DNA from: G963422565 sp963422565
GTDB taxonomy: Bacteria > Pseudomonadota > Alphaproteobacteria > MPNO01
Reading direction: 5' to 3'
Assembly (NCBI GenBank): GCA_963422565.1
Contig: OY730228.1
Coordinates: forward strand, 2,170,001-2,234,000
DNA: 64,000 nt
Shown: piece after piece, positions 62,605 through 64,000 of the stretch
How the letters are laid out: the number at the start of each line of letters is the position of its first letter
Position numbering within the stretch: the first letter of the stretch is position 1
The notes under the pieces: model-generated
Database searches by the model: none
What the model was told of the DNA's origin: nothing
Seen by the model: only the letters and a program-made list of their open reading frames with translations
Translations under genes and position numbers: made by a program

Positions 62605-63546
62605 ATGGCATCGACGAAGACAGGAAGCCGCGGAGCCCCGGGGGCGCTATGGGCGGTCGCGCTGGCGGTCCTGGTCGCGCTGGCGGTCCCCGGCGGTGCG
62701 GCGGGCGCCGCCCGGACCGCGCCGCTGCCGATCGTCGGCGCGCCGACCTATCACGAGGTCGCACCCGGCGACACGCTTCTCGATCTCGCGCTCCGCTACA
62801 ATGTCGGCTACACCGAGCTCCGCTCGGCGAATCCCGGCGTCGATGCCTGGACCCCCGCCCCGGGCACCGAGCTCGTGATCCCGACCGTCCATCTGCTGCC
62901 GACGACCCGGCGCAAGGGGATCGTCGTCAACCTCGCCGACCAGCGACTCTATCTCTTCGGGCGCGGCGGCGCCGTCATACGCTCGATGCCGATCGGCGTC
63001 GGCAGCGACGGCTGGGGCACGCCGAGCGGCACGACACGGATCGCCCGGAAGCGGGTGCGGCCGACCTGGCACGTGCCCAAGTCGATCCGCGCGGAGAACC
63101 CTCTGCTGCCCGCCGTCGTTCCGCCCGGCCCCGACAACCCGCTCGGCGCCTATGCCCTGAGCCTGGCCTGGCCGGCCTATGTGATTCACGGCACCAACAA
63201 GCCTTACGGGGTGGGGCGCAGGGTCTCGCATGGCTGCATCCGGCTCTACCCCGCGGACATCGCCTGGCTGTTCCACGAGGTCGATGTCGGCGTCGAGGTG
63301 ACGGTCGTGGACCAGCCGATGAAGATCGCCTGGGTCGGCGACGCTCTCATGCTCGAAGTGCATCCGAGCCAGACCCAGGCCGACAGCGTCGAGGCCGGCC
63401 AACGCGTCGCGGCAGAGGACCCCGCGGAATACCGCCACCGCGTCCTCGACGCGGCGGGAGACCATGCCGAAGGGCTCGACTGGACACGCGTCGCGGATGC
63501 GGTTCGCAGACGCAACGGTCTGCCGGTCATGATCCTGACCCGCTGA
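62605..63546 (+). CDS. L,D-transpeptidase with LysM domain
   Basis: The 313-residue exported protein has a signal peptide (~1-35), a LysM peptidoglycan-binding domain (HEVAPGDTLLDLALRYNVGYTELRSANP) and a YkuD catalytic domain, with the active site IHGTNKPYGVGRRVSHGCIRL containing the conserved histidines and nucleophilic cysteine. It cross-links peptidoglycan through 3-3 bonds or attaches a protein. ATG 62605 is preferred because the signal peptide starts there. Confidence 0.92.
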   Translation: MASTKTGSRGAPGALWAVALAVLVALAVPGGAAGAARTAPLPIVGAPTYHEVAPGDTLLDLALRYNVGYTELRSANPGVDAWTPAPGTELVIPTVHLLPTTRRKGIVVNLADQRLYLFGRGGAVIRSMPIGVGSDGWGTPSGTTRIARKRVRPTWHVPKSIRAENPLLPAVVPPGPDNPLGAYALSLAWPAYVIHGTNKPYGVGRRVSHGCIRLYPADIAWLFHEVDVGVEVTVVDQPMKIAWVGDALMLEVHPSQTQADSVEAGQRVAAEDPAEYRHRVLDAAGDHAEGLDWTRVADAVRRRNGLPVMILTR

Positions 63547-63668
63547 CGCCGCCCCCGCGCAGCAGAGGAACGGCGCCCGGAGCGGCCAGCGACCGCCATG
63601 AGCCGCCGGTCCCGACGGGGCAACCCGGCGGCGGTCGGCCGCGGCGGCCCCGTCGCCGTCGAAGCGGC

Positions 63669-63983
63669 CTATTTGCGCAGGCTCTTGTTGAAGATCTGTT
63701 CGGCCTTGTCCGCGGCCGTCTTCGCCTCTTCGGCCGCCTTGGCCGCCGATGCGGCGCTGCTCTCGGCGGCGTTGGCGGCGCGGCCGGCCTCTTCCATGGC
63801 CTTTCGAGCCGTGGCGGCCGCGGCGGTGGCCATCGACTTGGCCTCGTTCGCCAGCGCCTTGTTTTGCGCAGCCGCCTCGTTGATCGCCTTCAAATGCTCC
63901 GGCACGTGCAGGGCGTCCCCATGGCAGCCCGTGAGAGCGAGCAATGGGAGCGCAGCAAGGGCCGCCATCTTGGGAAGTCGCAT
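63669..63983 (-). CDS. Alanine-rich lipoprotein (Lpp-like)
   Basis: The 104-residue product begins with a lipoprotein signal (ALPLLALTGC; lipid-linked cysteine at residue 20) and continues as one long alanine-rich heptad coiled coil (KAMEEAGRAANAAESSAASA, and so on), ending in NKSLRK with a C-terminal lysine. This layout matches murein lipoproteins of the alanine-zipper type, which form trimers and can be linked to peptidoglycan through the last lysine. An L,D-transpeptidase lies next to it, which could do that linking. Confidence 0.8.
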   Translation of the reverse strand: MRLPKMAALAALPLLALTGCHGDALHVPEHLKAINEAAAQNKALANEAKSMATAAAATARKAMEEAGRAANAAESSAASAAKAAEEAKTAADKAEQIFNKSLRK

Positions 63984-64000
63984 ATGTTCTCTCCTGGTTA

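Overview
The window is high-GC, densely packed chromosomal DNA from an alphaproteobacterium. This is inferred from the F1 ATP synthase order atpHAGDC standing apart from F0 genes, leuB next to asd, an IalB-type secreted protein, an UvrC-PgsA-molybdopterin gene string and the general protein flavour (Rhodospirillales-like). No rRNA gene or intact tRNA was seen, so the genus cannot be fixed.

Layout. (1) 1-12 kb is a decaying defence and mobile island: a frameshifted higB with intact higA, a 1620-residue Type ISP restriction-modification enzyme, a truncated MazF/PemK-like toxin joined to the last ~30 codons of a tyrosine integrase, a 1497-residue nuclease-NTPase-HEAT protein that looks like an anti-phage STAND-type sensor, and two scrambled IS66 relics. 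(2) 12-34 kb is metabolic core and accessory DNA: enoyl-CoA hydratase, leuB, asd, a tripartite tricarboxylate transporter with fused TctA-TctB, an acyl-CoA synthetase/thioesterase/pyrF string, a LytTR regulator divergent from a DUF2141-carotenoid oxygenase pair, amidohydrolase, rlmN, ialB, an RNA methylase, a MetE-like protein, ctpA and rppH. (3) 34.5-39.4 kb is the F1 ATP synthase operon on the minus strand. (4) 39.9-54.6 kb holds oligopeptidase B, ispG, a RidA-P450 pair, a BisC-type molybdoenzyme with a quinone-reductase-like protein, then a tightly overlapping run: pteridine reductase-like SDR, folB, uvrC, pgsA, mobB, moeA, moaD, moaE. (5) 54.6-60.9 kb is a second accessory island: an IS110-like relic, an unrecognised two-gene cassette (coiled-coil membrane protein plus exported vWA-like protein), a GIY-YIG-like relic, an SF1 helicase with an N-terminal RelE/ParE-like segment, an IS1595 relic and the C-terminal stub of a SNF2 helicase. 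(6) 61-64 kb returns to core: transglutaminase-like protein, UbiX, L,D-transpeptidase and an alanine-rich lipoprotein.

The two islands share a pattern: defence-type nucleases, helicases and toxin modules beside broken transposases and stubs of older genes, which suggests repeated insertion and deletion at the same sites. The best candidates for undescribed biology are the 1497-residue protein at 5977-10470 and the two-gene cassette at 55317-57327. The molybdopterin genes plausibly serve the nearby BisC-type enzyme. Many genes overlap by ATGA or GTGA, so translational coupling is the rule here.
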